Source of the DNA: Phaeobacter sp. 11ANDIMAR09
Lineage (GTDB): Bacteria > Pseudomonadota > Alphaproteobacteria > Rhodobacterales > Rhodobacteraceae
Direction of reading: 5' to 3'
Assembly (NCBI RefSeq): GCF_001294455.1
Contig: NZ_LIKT01000006.1
Location: 124,001 to 188,000, forward strand
Length of the DNA: 64,000 nucleotides
The position numbers and the translations under genes were made by a program. This document shows, one piece after another, positions 50,712 through 58,952 of the stretch (its first letter is position 1; every line of letters begins with the position of its first letter). Below the pieces are notes generated by a model, which worked only from the letters and a program-made list of their open reading frames with translations, was not told the origin of the DNA and did no database searches.

Positions 50712-53270
50712 ATGTCTGAGATCCCGCTTGCTACGTTGATCACCGCCACTGCGCCAATTGAGGCGGCGCAGCATGGGGGGCGTGCCAAATGTCTTCAGCG
50801 CTTGGTGCGACTGGACCTGCCGGTGCCCTGCACGGTGGCGCTGTCATTTGCTGCGGTGCAGAAGGTGGCAGCGGGTGAGATGCCGGACATTCCTGCCATT
50901 CTTGCGGAATTTTCTGAAGATGCGCTGCTCTGCGTGCGCCCCTCTTCGGAGGTGCCGGATTGGGGCGGACCCGGCGCCATTCTGAATATCGGTATGAACA
51001 ATGCCCGCTATGTCTCCTTGAGCGAGGCGCTGGGGCAAGAGGCGGCGGCTTCGCTCTATCTGCGGTTTGTGCAGTCCTATGCGGTGCATGTGGCGCGGCT
51101 GGACCCGGATGTTTTTGATGATGTCGAGGATGGCGGGCCGGATGCGCTGCGCGAGATCCTACAGGCCTATGAGGCCGAAACGGATGAGGTATTTCCACAG
51201 GATCCGGGCGAACAATTGGCGGCGGTGCTACGCTCGATGGCGCGGGCCTGGGAGGGCACTTCGGCACGGCTGTTGCGGCAGGCCAAAGGCGCGCCGGCTG
51301 ATGCCGGGCTGGGCCTGGTGGTGCAAGAGATGATTCCGGGCCTTGGCCAGGGGGAATGCGGCTCTGGCGTGCTGCAGCTGGTGGATTCCGATACCGGTCT
51401 GCCTCAGCTGACGGGGCGCTATCTGAGCCAGAGCCAGGGCCGTGAAGCACTGGGTGCGGGCACGGAAGCGCTGTTTTTGGAAAAGGACGCACGCGGACCC
51501 TCGCTGGAGGAGCTGGCACCTGAGGCTTTTGCTTCGATCAAGGCGGATGCGGCGCTGATGCGCGAGCGCCTGCGCGAAGAGATGCAGGTGGAGTTTGTCA
51601 TCCAGGATGATCAGCTGCATATTCTGGACGGGGTGCGGGTGCAGCGCTCGTCGCGGGCGGCTGTGCGGATTGCGGTGGCTCTGGCGCAGGATGGAATCAT
51701 CCCAGCCCATGAGGCGGTGATGCGGGTCGATGCCCATGTGCTGAACGAGTTGTTGCACCGGCAGGTGGCGCCAACGGCTGAACGTGACCTCATAGGTTCG
51801 GGCATTGCCGCCAGCCCAGGCGCGGCAACCGGGCAACTGGTGTTTACGGCTGCTGAGGCCCAGTCCAGCGCCGCGCGGGGGGAACCCTGTGTTCTGGTGC
51901 GCCGTGAGACCTCGCCCGAGGACGTGCGCGGCATGCATGCCTCTGTGGCGGTACTGACGGGGAAGGGCGGAATGACCAGCCACGCGGCGGTGATTGGGCG
52001 TGGGCTTGGCCTGCCTTGCATCGTGGGGGCGTCGGATATGAAATTCGATTCTCGCAAGAAACAGCTGGTCACCCCCAAGGGACGGGTGTTTCGCACCGGC
52101 GATATTGTCACCATTGATGGCAGCAGCGGTGAAGTCCTGGCCGGAGAGCCCGAGATGCTGGAAGCGGCGCAGGATGATGCTTTTCAGGCGCTGCTGACCT
52201 GGGCGGATGAGGCCCGGGATATTGGTATTCGCGCCAATGCCGACACGCCAGCAGATGCGCAGACTGCGCGTAATTTTAATGCCCAAGGTATCGGGCTGTG
52301 CCGGACCGAGCATATGTTTTTTGATCCCGGCCGCCTGACAGTGATGCGGGAAATGATCTTTGCAGAGACCTCTAGCGGGCGGGCGGCAGTGCTGGCGCGG
52401 CTGTTGCCAATGCAGCGCGAGGATTTTCTGGAGCTGTTTCGCATTATGGAGGGGCTGCCGGTCTGCATTCGCCTGTTTGATCCGCCTCTGCACGAATTTC
52501 TGCCGACAACCAAAACCGGGCAGCGCGAATTGTCCGAGGCGCTGGATATCCCGGTCAGCGATGTCACCCGCAGGGTGGGGGAGATGGCGGAATACAATCC
52601 AATGCTGGGTCTTCGCGGTGTGCGCCTTGGCGTCACGGTGCCAGAAATCTACGACATGCAGGCGCGGGCGATTTTTGAAGCCACGATTCTAGCCTCCAAA
52701 GACGGCGCTGCTGTGGTGCCCGAGGTGATGATCCCTCTGGTTTCGGCCAAACGCGAGGTCGAATTGGTGAAGGCACGTATTGATGCGGTTGCGGCAGCAG
52801 TGGCCTCTGAGCAGGGGATCAGTTTTGACTATCGTTTGGGTGTCATGGTCGAAACTCCGCGCGCCGCCCTGCGGGCCGATGAGATCTCGCCGCATACTTC
52901 CTTTCTGAGCTTTGGGACCAATGACCTGACCCAGATGACCTATGGGCTATCTCGTGATGATGCGGGCCGGTTTATGTCCAATTATGTGCAGCAGGGGGTC
53001 TTTCCCGAAGACCCGTTTCACGTGCTCGATGTAGACGGGGTGGGTGAGCTGCTCAAACTGGGCGTGCAACGGGGCCGAAGCGCCAATTCGGAGGTGACGC
53101 TTTCGATCTGTGGGGAGCATGGCGGCAATCCCGAATCGATTGCTTTTTGCCGCGCTGCGGGCTTTGACTATGTCTCCTGTTCCCCTTTCCGGGTTCCTGT
53201 CGTCAGATTGGCGGCAGCGCAGTTGGCGATTGGTGAAAAAACCGGGGCGGTCTCGCCAACATATACATAA
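50712..53270 (+). CDS. PEP-utilising enzyme related to pyruvate phosphate dikinase, with a diverged ATP-grasp domain
   Basis: An 852-residue PPDK-like protein. The central phospho-histidine domain is intact (GKGGMTSHAAVIGRGLGLPC, His424). The C-terminal PEP/pyruvate barrel is well conserved (GIGLCRTEHMFFDPGR; LGLRGVRLGVTVPEIYDMQA; SFGTNDLTQMTYGLSRDDAG; ICGEHGGNP with the catalytic Cys). The N-terminal nucleotide domain is diverged: GGK becomes GGR at 22-24, the SMPGMMDT loop reads WGGPGA, and MLQTR becomes ILDGVR at 304-309. It may therefore use a different nucleotide or only transfer phosphate between PEP and His. A true PPDK elsewhere in the genome would be expected. Follows glyS; it starts at ATG 50712. 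Confidence 0.85.
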   Translation: MSEIPLATLITATAPIEAAQHGGRAKCLQRLVRLDLPVPCTVALSFAAVQKVAAGEMPDIPAILAEFSEDALLCVRPSSEVPDWGGPGAILNIGMNNARYVSLSEALGQEAAASLYLRFVQSYAVHVARLDPDVFDDVEDGGPDALREILQAYEAETDEVFPQDPGEQLAAVLRSMARAWEGTSARLLRQAKGAPADAGLGLVVQEMIPGLGQGECGSGVLQLVDSDTGLPQLTGRYLSQSQGREALGAGTEALFLEKDARGPSLEELAPEAFASIKADAALMRERLREEMQVEFVIQDDQLHILDGVRVQRSSRAAVRIAVALAQDGIIPAHEAVMRVDAHVLNELLHRQVAPTAERDLIGSGIAASPGAATGQLVFTAAEAQSSAARGEPCVLVRRETSPEDVRGMHASVAVLTGKGGMTSHAAVIGRGLGLPCIVGASDMKFDSRKKQLVTPKGRVFRTGDIVTIDGSSGEVLAGEPEMLEAAQDDAFQALLTWADEARDIGIRANADTPADAQTARNFNAQGIGLCRTEHMFFDPGRLTVMREMIFAETSSGRAAVLARLLPMQREDFLELFRIMEGLPVCIRLFDPPLHEFLPTTKTGQRELSEALDIPVSDVTRRVGEMAEYNPMLGLRGVRLGVTVPEIYDMQARAIFEATILASKDGAAVVPEVMIPLVSAKREVELVKARIDAVAAAVASEQGISFDYRLGVMVETPRAALRADEISPHTSFLSFGTNDLTQMTYGLSRDDAGRFMSNYVQQGVFPEDPFHVLDVDGVGELLKLGVQRGRSANSEVTLSICGEHGGNPESIAFCRAAGFDYVSCSPFRVPVVRLAAAQLAIGEKTGAVSPTYT

Positions 53271-53448
53271 AATTAGGAAAAATTTGCTCTTTCCCCCTCT
53301 GGTGCGGCCCTGTCCGTGATCCTGTGCCTTGCTGTGATTTGCCTCCTCCGGTCCCAGAACTGGACGTTTGGCATGAATGTGGTTAAAGGAGGCGATCGCA
53401 TTGGACTGGGGAGGCCGTGCGCAGATGGATAATTTGAGGATCCCTGAC

Positions 53449-54096
53449 ATGAAATTCCTGACCTTGGCTGCCCTGGCGGTAGCAACAACAATGACGGGAC
53501 AAATGGCCAAGGCCGAGACGGGCCTGAGCGCCCTGTTTAAGCGTGAGCAGTCGAGTCTGAATTCTGTTCCGGGCTCTCGCCTGTCGGGTTTCTTGGGCTT
53601 CAAAGTGCGCCCCAAGACAACCACCCCAGCTGAGATCACCTTTACCAAGGCCTGGCTGGACGAGCAGCCGGTGGCCACGGGAGATGCAAATTTTGCCTGC
53701 CTGGCAGAGGCGCTGTACTTTGAAGCGCGTGGCGAAACCGTCAAAGGTCAGTTTGCCGTGGCAGAGGTCATCATGAATCGGGTCAAATCGGCTCAGTTCC
53801 CCAATACGCTCTGTGGGGTGATCAATCAGGGCACCGGGCGCCGCTATCAGTGTCAGTTCACCTATACCTGCGATGGCCACGAAGAGGTGATCCGCGAAAA
53901 GAACGCCTATGTGCGGGGGGCCAAGATCGCGCGCATGGTGATCGACGGGGCTGCCCCCGATCTTACGCAGGGTGCGACCTATTACCATACCACGGCGGTC
54001 AGCCCGCGCTGGAGCCGCAGCTTTACCAAGACCACCCGCATTGGTGTGCATCTGTTTTACCGCGACGATCGCTATCGCACCGCCTCTACTGAATAA
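53449..54096 (+). CDS. SleB/CwlJ-type cell wall hydrolase
   Basis: A 215-residue exported protein with a signal peptide (MKFLTLAALAVATTMTGQMA, then KAE). The hydrolase-2 domain covers about 85-205: LAEALYFEARGETVKGQFAV with the catalytic Glu in the EARGE motif, EVIMNRVKSAQFPNTLCGVI, QCQFTYTCDG, and GATYYHTTAVSPRWSRSF. In spore formers SleB digests cortex; in proteobacteria, homologues act on growing peptidoglycan. The start was set at ATG 53449, since GAGGATC and the signal peptide agree. Upstream in-frame starts (53377, 53425) are poorer. Confidence 0.92.
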   Translation: MKFLTLAALAVATTMTGQMAKAETGLSALFKREQSSLNSVPGSRLSGFLGFKVRPKTTTPAEITFTKAWLDEQPVATGDANFACLAEALYFEARGETVKGQFAVAEVIMNRVKSAQFPNTLCGVINQGTGRRYQCQFTYTCDGHEEVIREKNAYVRGAKIARMVIDGAAPDLTQGATYYHTTAVSPRWSRSFTKTTRIGVHLFYRDDRYRTASTE

Positions 54097-54142
54097 AGGC
54101 CTGTGCGACCTCGGAGAGAGGGCGGCATATCCTAGAGCGGAG

Positions 54143-54168
54143 GCCCGGAAGGGGCTCTTGCCCCGGGC
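54143..54168. other. GC-rich hairpin after the cell wall hydrolase
   Basis: GGGGC (54151-54155), loop TCTT, GCCCC (54160-54164), flanked by CCCGG and GGGC that can extend the stem. No U run follows. It may help 3' end formation; the rest of 54097-54312 shows no gene. Confidence 0.4.
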
Positions 54169-54312
54169 TAGACTGACCCCAATTGCCAATTGCGCCGCAT
54201 TCGATGCCTAGTCGGACGCAAGAGGGCCTGTTATGGCGGGCCTTGAAGGGTAGACTGCCGCCTACCCGTTGTTCAACGTTCTCCTTTCTGCCAGCCAAAG
54301 GCCCGTTTCCCC

Positions 54313-55233
54313 ATGTCTTCAGATGTTCGCCTCGCCTTTGAACACCCCTCCGAGCGTGCCGCCGCAACAGCCCGGCCTGGCCCACTGGACCGGATTTCGC
54401 TGCGCGATCATATGGTCGAAGTCGAAATCGGCGCCTTTCAGGCCGAACGGGGCAATACGCAGCGGATCAGCTTTAATGTCGTGGTTGAGGTCACCCCGCT
54501 GCCGGCGGATCTGGACGACGATGTGGATCGGATCCTGTCCTATGACAAAGTGACCGAGGCCATCGCTTTTGAGTTGGCGGCGGAGCGGCTTAACCTGTTG
54601 GAAACGCTGGCTGAACGTGTTGCAGAACGCATCCTTCTGGAGCCGCAGGCGGTGCGGGTCTTTGTGCGTATTGAGAAGCTGGATCGCGGCCCCGGTGCCC
54701 TAGGCGTGGAAATTGCCCGGTCCAAGGATCAGGTCAGCCACAGCGTCGAAGAGGACGAACCGCCGCATCCGCGCCTGATGTATCTGTCAAACGCGGCAAT
54801 CGAGAGCGCCAACTTCAAATCCTGGATTGATCAGATGGAAAGCCGTCAGCGGCCGCTGATTCTCTGTGTTGGTGCTCATCCGCTGGAGACGCCCAAAACT
54901 GGCCACAAGATGACACAGCGGCGAATTGATTTGCTTTCTATTGAACAAAATGCCTGGCGTCTGGCCGCCAAAGACGATCGCTGCGTGGTTGTCGCGACCC
55001 GAACCGAACTCGATTGGGCCATGAAAAATGGGCAGATCTGTGTTTGGGCGCCTTCCAAGATTGTTTTGGATGCGGTGGATGGCCCGTCTGAGGCGCCTTC
55101 TGAATCGGTTGCATTGGCAGCCTGGTTTGCGGCAACCTTTGAGGCGGGCGAGATGATTGTTATTGGCGCAGAAACTCCTGAAAGCCCGCAGGTTCCGCTG
55201 CGCGTGGTGAATGTGGAGCAAACACAGTTGTGA
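54313..55233 (+). CDS. folB: Dihydroneopterin aldolase with a C-terminal kinase-like extension
   Basis: A 306-residue protein. Residues 24-135 are a complete FolB: DRISLRDHMVEVEIGAFQAE, DVDRILSYDKVTEAIAFELA, LLETLAERVAERILLEPQAV and the catalytic lysine in VRIEKLDRGPGALGVEI. It should cleave dihydroneopterin to 6-hydroxymethyldihydropterin. Residues 155-306 are extra: LMYLSNAAIESANFKSWIDQ, RIDLLSIEQNAWRLAAKDDR and SESVALAAWFAATFEAGEMI. The last segment recalls the DSxAxWxA pattern of amino-acid-kinase-fold proteins, though this is a tentative match. Start codon of folP overlaps its stop (TGATG), so the two folate enzymes are coupled. Confidence 0.88.
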   Translation: MSSDVRLAFEHPSERAAATARPGPLDRISLRDHMVEVEIGAFQAERGNTQRISFNVVVEVTPLPADLDDDVDRILSYDKVTEAIAFELAAERLNLLETLAERVAERILLEPQAVRVFVRIEKLDRGPGALGVEIARSKDQVSHSVEEDEPPHPRLMYLSNAAIESANFKSWIDQMESRQRPLILCVGAHPLETPKTGHKMTQRRIDLLSIEQNAWRLAAKDDRCVVVATRTELDWAMKNGQICVWAPSKIVLDAVDGPSEAPSESVALAAWFAATFEAGEMIVIGAETPESPQVPLRVVNVEQTQL

Positions 55234-56225
55234 TGTATTACCGGCCACTGGTACGGCATGGAGAGACACGACCCGAAGGCGCGCTGCCGCTTGCTGGCGG
55301 TTCGCTTTGGTTCTCGGAAGTTGAGCTGCTGAGCCGTGAGGCACCGCCACGGATCGTTCCGGTCGGGCTGATCCCGCCAGAGGTCCGGCATCGGCTGACC
55401 TTTCGGCGTGCGGCCATCGCCGGGTTGGATATGACTCGCCCCAAGATTATGGGCATCCTCAATGTCACGCCCGACAGCTTTTCCGATGGCGGACGCCATG
55501 CGGGTGTCGAGGCGGGTGTCGAGGCAGCCCAACGGATGGTGGCGGAAGGGGCAGATATCCTGGATATCGGCGGCGAATCTACCCGCCCCGGCGCGGCTTT
55601 TGTGCCCGAGGACGAAGAGATCGCCCGCACCAGCCCGGTGATTGCCGCTATTCGTGCCCGCTCCGAGGTGCCGATCTCGATCGACACCCGCAAAGCCTCC
55701 GTGGCGATGGAGGCCTTGGACGCCGGGGCGCAGCTGGTCAATGATGTCTCTGGTTTCACCTTTGATGCGGCCCTGGCTCCGCTGGCGGCCCAGGCAGGCG
55801 CACCGGTCTGTGTGATGCATTCGCAGGGTGACCCGGAAACCATGCAGAATGATCCCCGCTATGATCATGTGCTGCTGGATGTCTATGACTACCTGGAGCA
55901 GCAGGTGGACCGGCTGGAAGCCACGGGGATCCTGCGCGATCAGATCGTGGTTGACCCGGGCATTGGTTTTGGCAAAACCCAGGCCCATAATCTGACCCTT
56001 CTCAAAGGTTTGAGCCTGTTTCACGGGCTTGGATGTCCGATCCTTTTGGGGGTGTCGCGCAAGCGTTTTATCGGTGATATCGGCCAGGAGCCGCAGGCGG
56101 ATAAGCGCGCGCCAGGCTCTATCGCCGTGGCGCTTTCGGGGATCGCCAAGGGGGTGCAGATGATCCGGGTGCATGATGTCGCGGAAACGGCACAGGCGCT
56201 GCGCCTGTGGCAGGCAATCCGCTGA
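55233..56225 (+). CDS. folP: Dihydropteroate synthase
   Basis: A 330-residue TIM-barrel enzyme that joins 6-hydroxymethyldihydropterin pyrophosphate with p-aminobenzoate, the sulfonamide target. The signature IMGILNVTPDSFSDGGRHAG and ADILDIGGESTRPGAAFVPE are intact; DVSGFTFDAALAPLAAQAGA and CVMHSQGDPETMQNDPRYDH follow. The PABA/phosphate part is GVSRKRFIGDI. An N-terminal 60-residue tail (YYRPLVRHGETRPEGALPLA) precedes the barrel and is common in this group. The ATG at 55233 shares one base with the folB stop codon. Its end is seven bases from a convergent exporter gene. Confidence 0.96.
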   Translation: MYYRPLVRHGETRPEGALPLAGGSLWFSEVELLSREAPPRIVPVGLIPPEVRHRLTFRRAAIAGLDMTRPKIMGILNVTPDSFSDGGRHAGVEAGVEAAQRMVAEGADILDIGGESTRPGAAFVPEDEEIARTSPVIAAIRARSEVPISIDTRKASVAMEALDAGAQLVNDVSGFTFDAALAPLAAQAGAPVCVMHSQGDPETMQNDPRYDHVLLDVYDYLEQQVDRLEATGILRDQIVVDPGIGFGKTQAHNLTLLKGLSLFHGLGCPILLGVSRKRFIGDIGQEPQADKRAPGSIAVALSGIAKGVQMIRVHDVAETAQALRLWQAIR

Positions 56226-56232
56226 TCTGCCG

Positions 56233-57144
56233 TTAGCGCCCCTGGGCCCGGCTGAACAGGCGAGTTAGCGCGCCCCATTGGCTAATGCACAGCCCGGTCA
56301 GAATCAGCGCCATGGCCAGCAGCAGCGCGGCGGGCAGGGTTTCCCCCAGGAAGATCGCGCCCAGCACAACGGCCCAGACCGGGACTTGGTAATTGGTCAG
56401 TGTCATAAAGGTGGGCCCGGCCTCGCGCACCACGATCACCCGCAGCAGATTGGCAGCTGCCGTCGGGATCAGCCCCAGCACCGCAATCAGAGCCAGCGTC
56501 TGCCCGTCTGGCATCAGGGGAGGGCCCTCAATGGCCCAGGCTGTGGGTAGGATGATCACCGTGCCGATGAGCAACAAAAGGGCGGCCAGACCCAGGGGGT
56601 CTACTGGTGGCAGGCGGCGGGTCAGGATCGAGCTCATCGCATAGCAGCCCGCGGCTGACAGGCAGGCCAGGCGGCCAAGCAGTTCAAGTTCAGAGCTGCT
56701 GCTTTCAAAGGCCTTGCCGCCGATCAGAATGGCGACGCCGACAAAGCCGACCACAAAACCGATCACGCGGCGCAGGACCATTCGCTCGCCGGGGATGAAC
56801 ACATGCGCCAGGGGCAGCACCATGAGCGGGATCGCCGCCATGCTGAGGCCGGTGAACCCGGCAGAGACATGTTGTTGCCCCCAGTTGATCAGCATAAAGG
56901 GCAGGGCGGTGCTGAAGGTGCCGATGATCAGCACCGCAGGCCAGCTGCTTTGTCCTCTAAACAGGCGAAAGCCGCGCCAGCCCCAGATCACACCCAGCAA
57001 CAGGGCGGCAAACCCAATGCGCCCAGCGGCTAGCCAAAAGGGGGTAATACCGGTGAGCGCCAGTTTGATCAGCGGAAAGGTTCCGCCCCAGACAAAGCCG
57101 AGCGTGGCGATCATCAGCCAGTATTTTCCCATCCGCTCTGGCAT
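56233..57144 (-). CDS. EamA/DMT-family transporter, copy 1
   Basis: A 303-residue carrier with ten predicted membrane segments in two EamA repeats. The N-terminal WLMIATLGFVWGGTFPLIKL and the hallmark VPGERM-like FIPGERMVLRRVIGFVVGFV are present, and the second repeat ends TLTNYQVPVWAVVLGAIFLG. Drug/metabolite transporters export small metabolites. It is a paralogue of the next gene (the stretch TNYQVPVWAVVLGAIFLGET has the counterpart VNYQVPVWSVFFGALLLNET). ATG 57144 was chosen; an extension to 57174 is unsupported. It is convergent with folP. Confidence 0.88.
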   Translation of the reverse strand: MPERMGKYWLMIATLGFVWGGTFPLIKLALTGITPFWLAAGRIGFAALLLGVIWGWRGFRLFRGQSSWPAVLIIGTFSTALPFMLINWGQQHVSAGFTGLSMAAIPLMVLPLAHVFIPGERMVLRRVIGFVVGFVGVAILIGGKAFESSSSELELLGRLACLSAAGCYAMSSILTRRLPPVDPLGLAALLLLIGTVIILPTAWAIEGPPLMPDGQTLALIAVLGLIPTAAANLLRVIVVREAGPTFMTLTNYQVPVWAVVLGAIFLGETLPAALLLAMALILTGLCISQWGALTRLFSRAQGR

Positions 57145-57253
57145 GATCTCTCCCCGCCCCACCGCTGTGCACAAGACGGCTTTGCGGTCTTGAGGTCAAT
57201 TGCAATTGTTTCGGCCTGGGGCGATGTCTTGCCCTATGGCGGTGCTCCGGGTG

Positions 57254-58165
57254 TCAGGGGCGCTGGCGATGGGCGGGCGCCCGGCTGAGCAAGAGGCCCC
57301 CAAGGATCAGGATCAGCGCAGCAAAAAGCTGTGGGGGCAGGGTCTCATTCAGCAGCAGTGCGCCAAAGAACACCGACCAGACAGGGACCTGATAGTTCAC
57401 GGTCGACAAAAAGCTGGGGCCTGCGCTGCGTGCCACCTGCACCAACAAGACCTGCGCCAGGGCAGTGGGCACCAGGCCAAGATAAAGCACCGCAAGCAGG
57501 GATTGCCCCTGTGGCAGGCTGGGCAGGCCTTCCTGCCACAGCGCCATGGGCACAATCATCACGGCACCACAGCTGAGCGCCGCCGCTGAGAGCGAAAGCA
57601 GATTCACGCTGGGGCAAAGCCGGGTGATGATGGAGCCGATGGCATAGCAGAGTGCCGCCGCCAGACAGGCCAGCCGCGCCAGCGATTCAAAATCACTGCC
57701 CGCAGAGGCAAAGGCCTTGAAGCCGATCAGGGTCAGCACGCCGCTGAACCCAATGGCAAAGCCCAAGGCGCGGTTCAGGGTCATCCGCTCGCCAGGCACC
57801 AGGACATGGGCCAGTGGCAGCACAAAGAGCGGCACCACAGCCATGCAGACCCCGGCAAAGCCACTGGCGACATAGGTCTGTCCCCAGCTGAGCAGGGTAA
57901 AGGGCAGGGCATTGGTGAAAAATCCCATGCCAAGCGCACAAAGCCAGATCACTCTGCCCTGACCGTTGTGCAGTGAAGGCAGGCCAATGCGCATCACCGA
58001 GATGATTGCCAGCAGAGACGCAGCCCCCAGGGAGATCCGCACGGCGGCAATTGTCACCGGCCCCAGCCCTTGGAGCGCGAGGGTAACCGCCATAAAGGAG
58101 GACCCCCAGATCAGGCCGAGGATGATCAGTTTGATCCAGTTGGCGGTGCCAGGAGATGTGGACAT
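57254..58165 (-). CDS. EamA/DMT-family transporter, copy 2
   Basis: A 303-residue paralogue of copy 1, from which it is separated by 109 bases, in the same direction. Signature parts are IILGLIWGSSFMAVTLALQG, LVPGERMTLNRALGFAIGFS and NYQVPVWSVFFGALLLNETL. The N-terminus MSTSPGTANWIKL was chosen (ATG 58165); ATG 58177 and an upstream in-frame start at 58267 are possible but less likely. The pair probably arose by tandem duplication and has since diverged, so the substrates may differ. It is divergent from the unknown gene at 58319. Confidence 0.88.
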   Translation of the reverse strand: MSTSPGTANWIKLIILGLIWGSSFMAVTLALQGLGPVTIAAVRISLGAASLLAIISVMRIGLPSLHNGQGRVIWLCALGMGFFTNALPFTLLSWGQTYVASGFAGVCMAVVPLFVLPLAHVLVPGERMTLNRALGFAIGFSGVLTLIGFKAFASAGSDFESLARLACLAAALCYAIGSIITRLCPSVNLLSLSAAALSCGAVMIVPMALWQEGLPSLPQGQSLLAVLYLGLVPTALAQVLLVQVARSAGPSFLSTVNYQVPVWSVFFGALLLNETLPPQLFAALILILGGLLLSRAPAHRQRP

Positions 58166-58318
58166 GGTTGATCTCATTTGCGCGAAACGATCCAGCCCTA
58201 CGCGCAGTGGCAGGGCTTGGCAAGGGAGCAACCGGGGTGACGAACGATTGGGGTGAATTTTTTGCAAGATGATGCTATCATAGGTTGATTTTCAGATCAC
58301 CATATTGGGAGGAAATGA

Positions 58319-58945
58319 ATGCGTATTACAGTTTTTGCGACGACATTCTTGATGGCGACCCAGTTCAGCCCGGCCTTTTCACAACCGGTTTCTGAGGAGG
58401 AATTTGAGCTGGAGGCGCCGCAGCAACGGTCCTCGACCGGCTCTGGGGTGCGCGCCGCTCTTGAGGAGGATGGTTGGGAGGTCGATTTTGGACGCGAGCT
58501 CAGCCGTGAAGAAGTGATGGCATTGGAAAGAGCCAAAAGTGAGGTCTTCGCCTGTTTGGCGTCGGGGGGCGGGGTCACCTGCAGCGAACAGGCAGGGAAT
58601 TGGGTGCAGGCCTTTGTGCCACAGGAACAGGAGGTTTGGAGTGCAGAAGGGTTGGTACTGAATGAGCGTATGACCCTGCCGACTGAAACATTTGGTATGG
58701 CGCTGAGAGAGGCAGCCTTGGGCAGGCAGACCTTTGTTGCAGAGGGTGTGGAAATCGATATCGGTTTCGCTGAGATCTCAAATTTCCAGAAATTCGAAGT
58801 TCGCGTCCCTACTCTGGTCAAAGAGCCCTGCGGGCCCAGCCTGTTCAAGATGCAGTGTTCCGTCATTGAGGAGCGGGTGGAGCAAAAATACCTACCGCTT
58901 GAGGATACCTACCAACCCTACGTCCGTACGCGTCCGGTGGAGTGA
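58319..58945 (+). CDS. Exported protein of unknown function, first gene of a two-gene unit
   Basis: A 208-residue protein with a clear signal peptide (MRITVFATTFLMATQFSPAF, then SQ). The mature part is acidic. It has four cysteines, in two pairs: VFACLASGGGVTCSEQ and EPCGPSLFKMQC, suggesting two disulfides. No known domain was recognised. GGGAGGAAATGA precedes the start. Base composition is lower in GC than that of neighbouring housekeeping genes. The stop is seven bases before the next gene, which encodes a membrane protein with a large exported domain; the two probably act together at the cell envelope. Confidence 0.8.
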   Translation: MRITVFATTFLMATQFSPAFSQPVSEEEFELEAPQQRSSTGSGVRAALEEDGWEVDFGRELSREEVMALERAKSEVFACLASGGGVTCSEQAGNWVQAFVPQEQEVWSAEGLVLNERMTLPTETFGMALREAALGRQTFVAEGVEIDIGFAEISNFQKFEVRVPTLVKEPCGPSLFKMQCSVIEERVEQKYLPLEDTYQPYVRTRPVE

Positions 58946-58952
58946 GAATACC

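Noticed and set aside
47790-50774. A 994-codon open frame on the minus strand opposite glyS and gltS
   Set aside because: It mirrors two well-conserved plus-strand genes, its translation is His/Gln/Arg-rich without domains, and long antisense frames are normal in GC-rich DNA.
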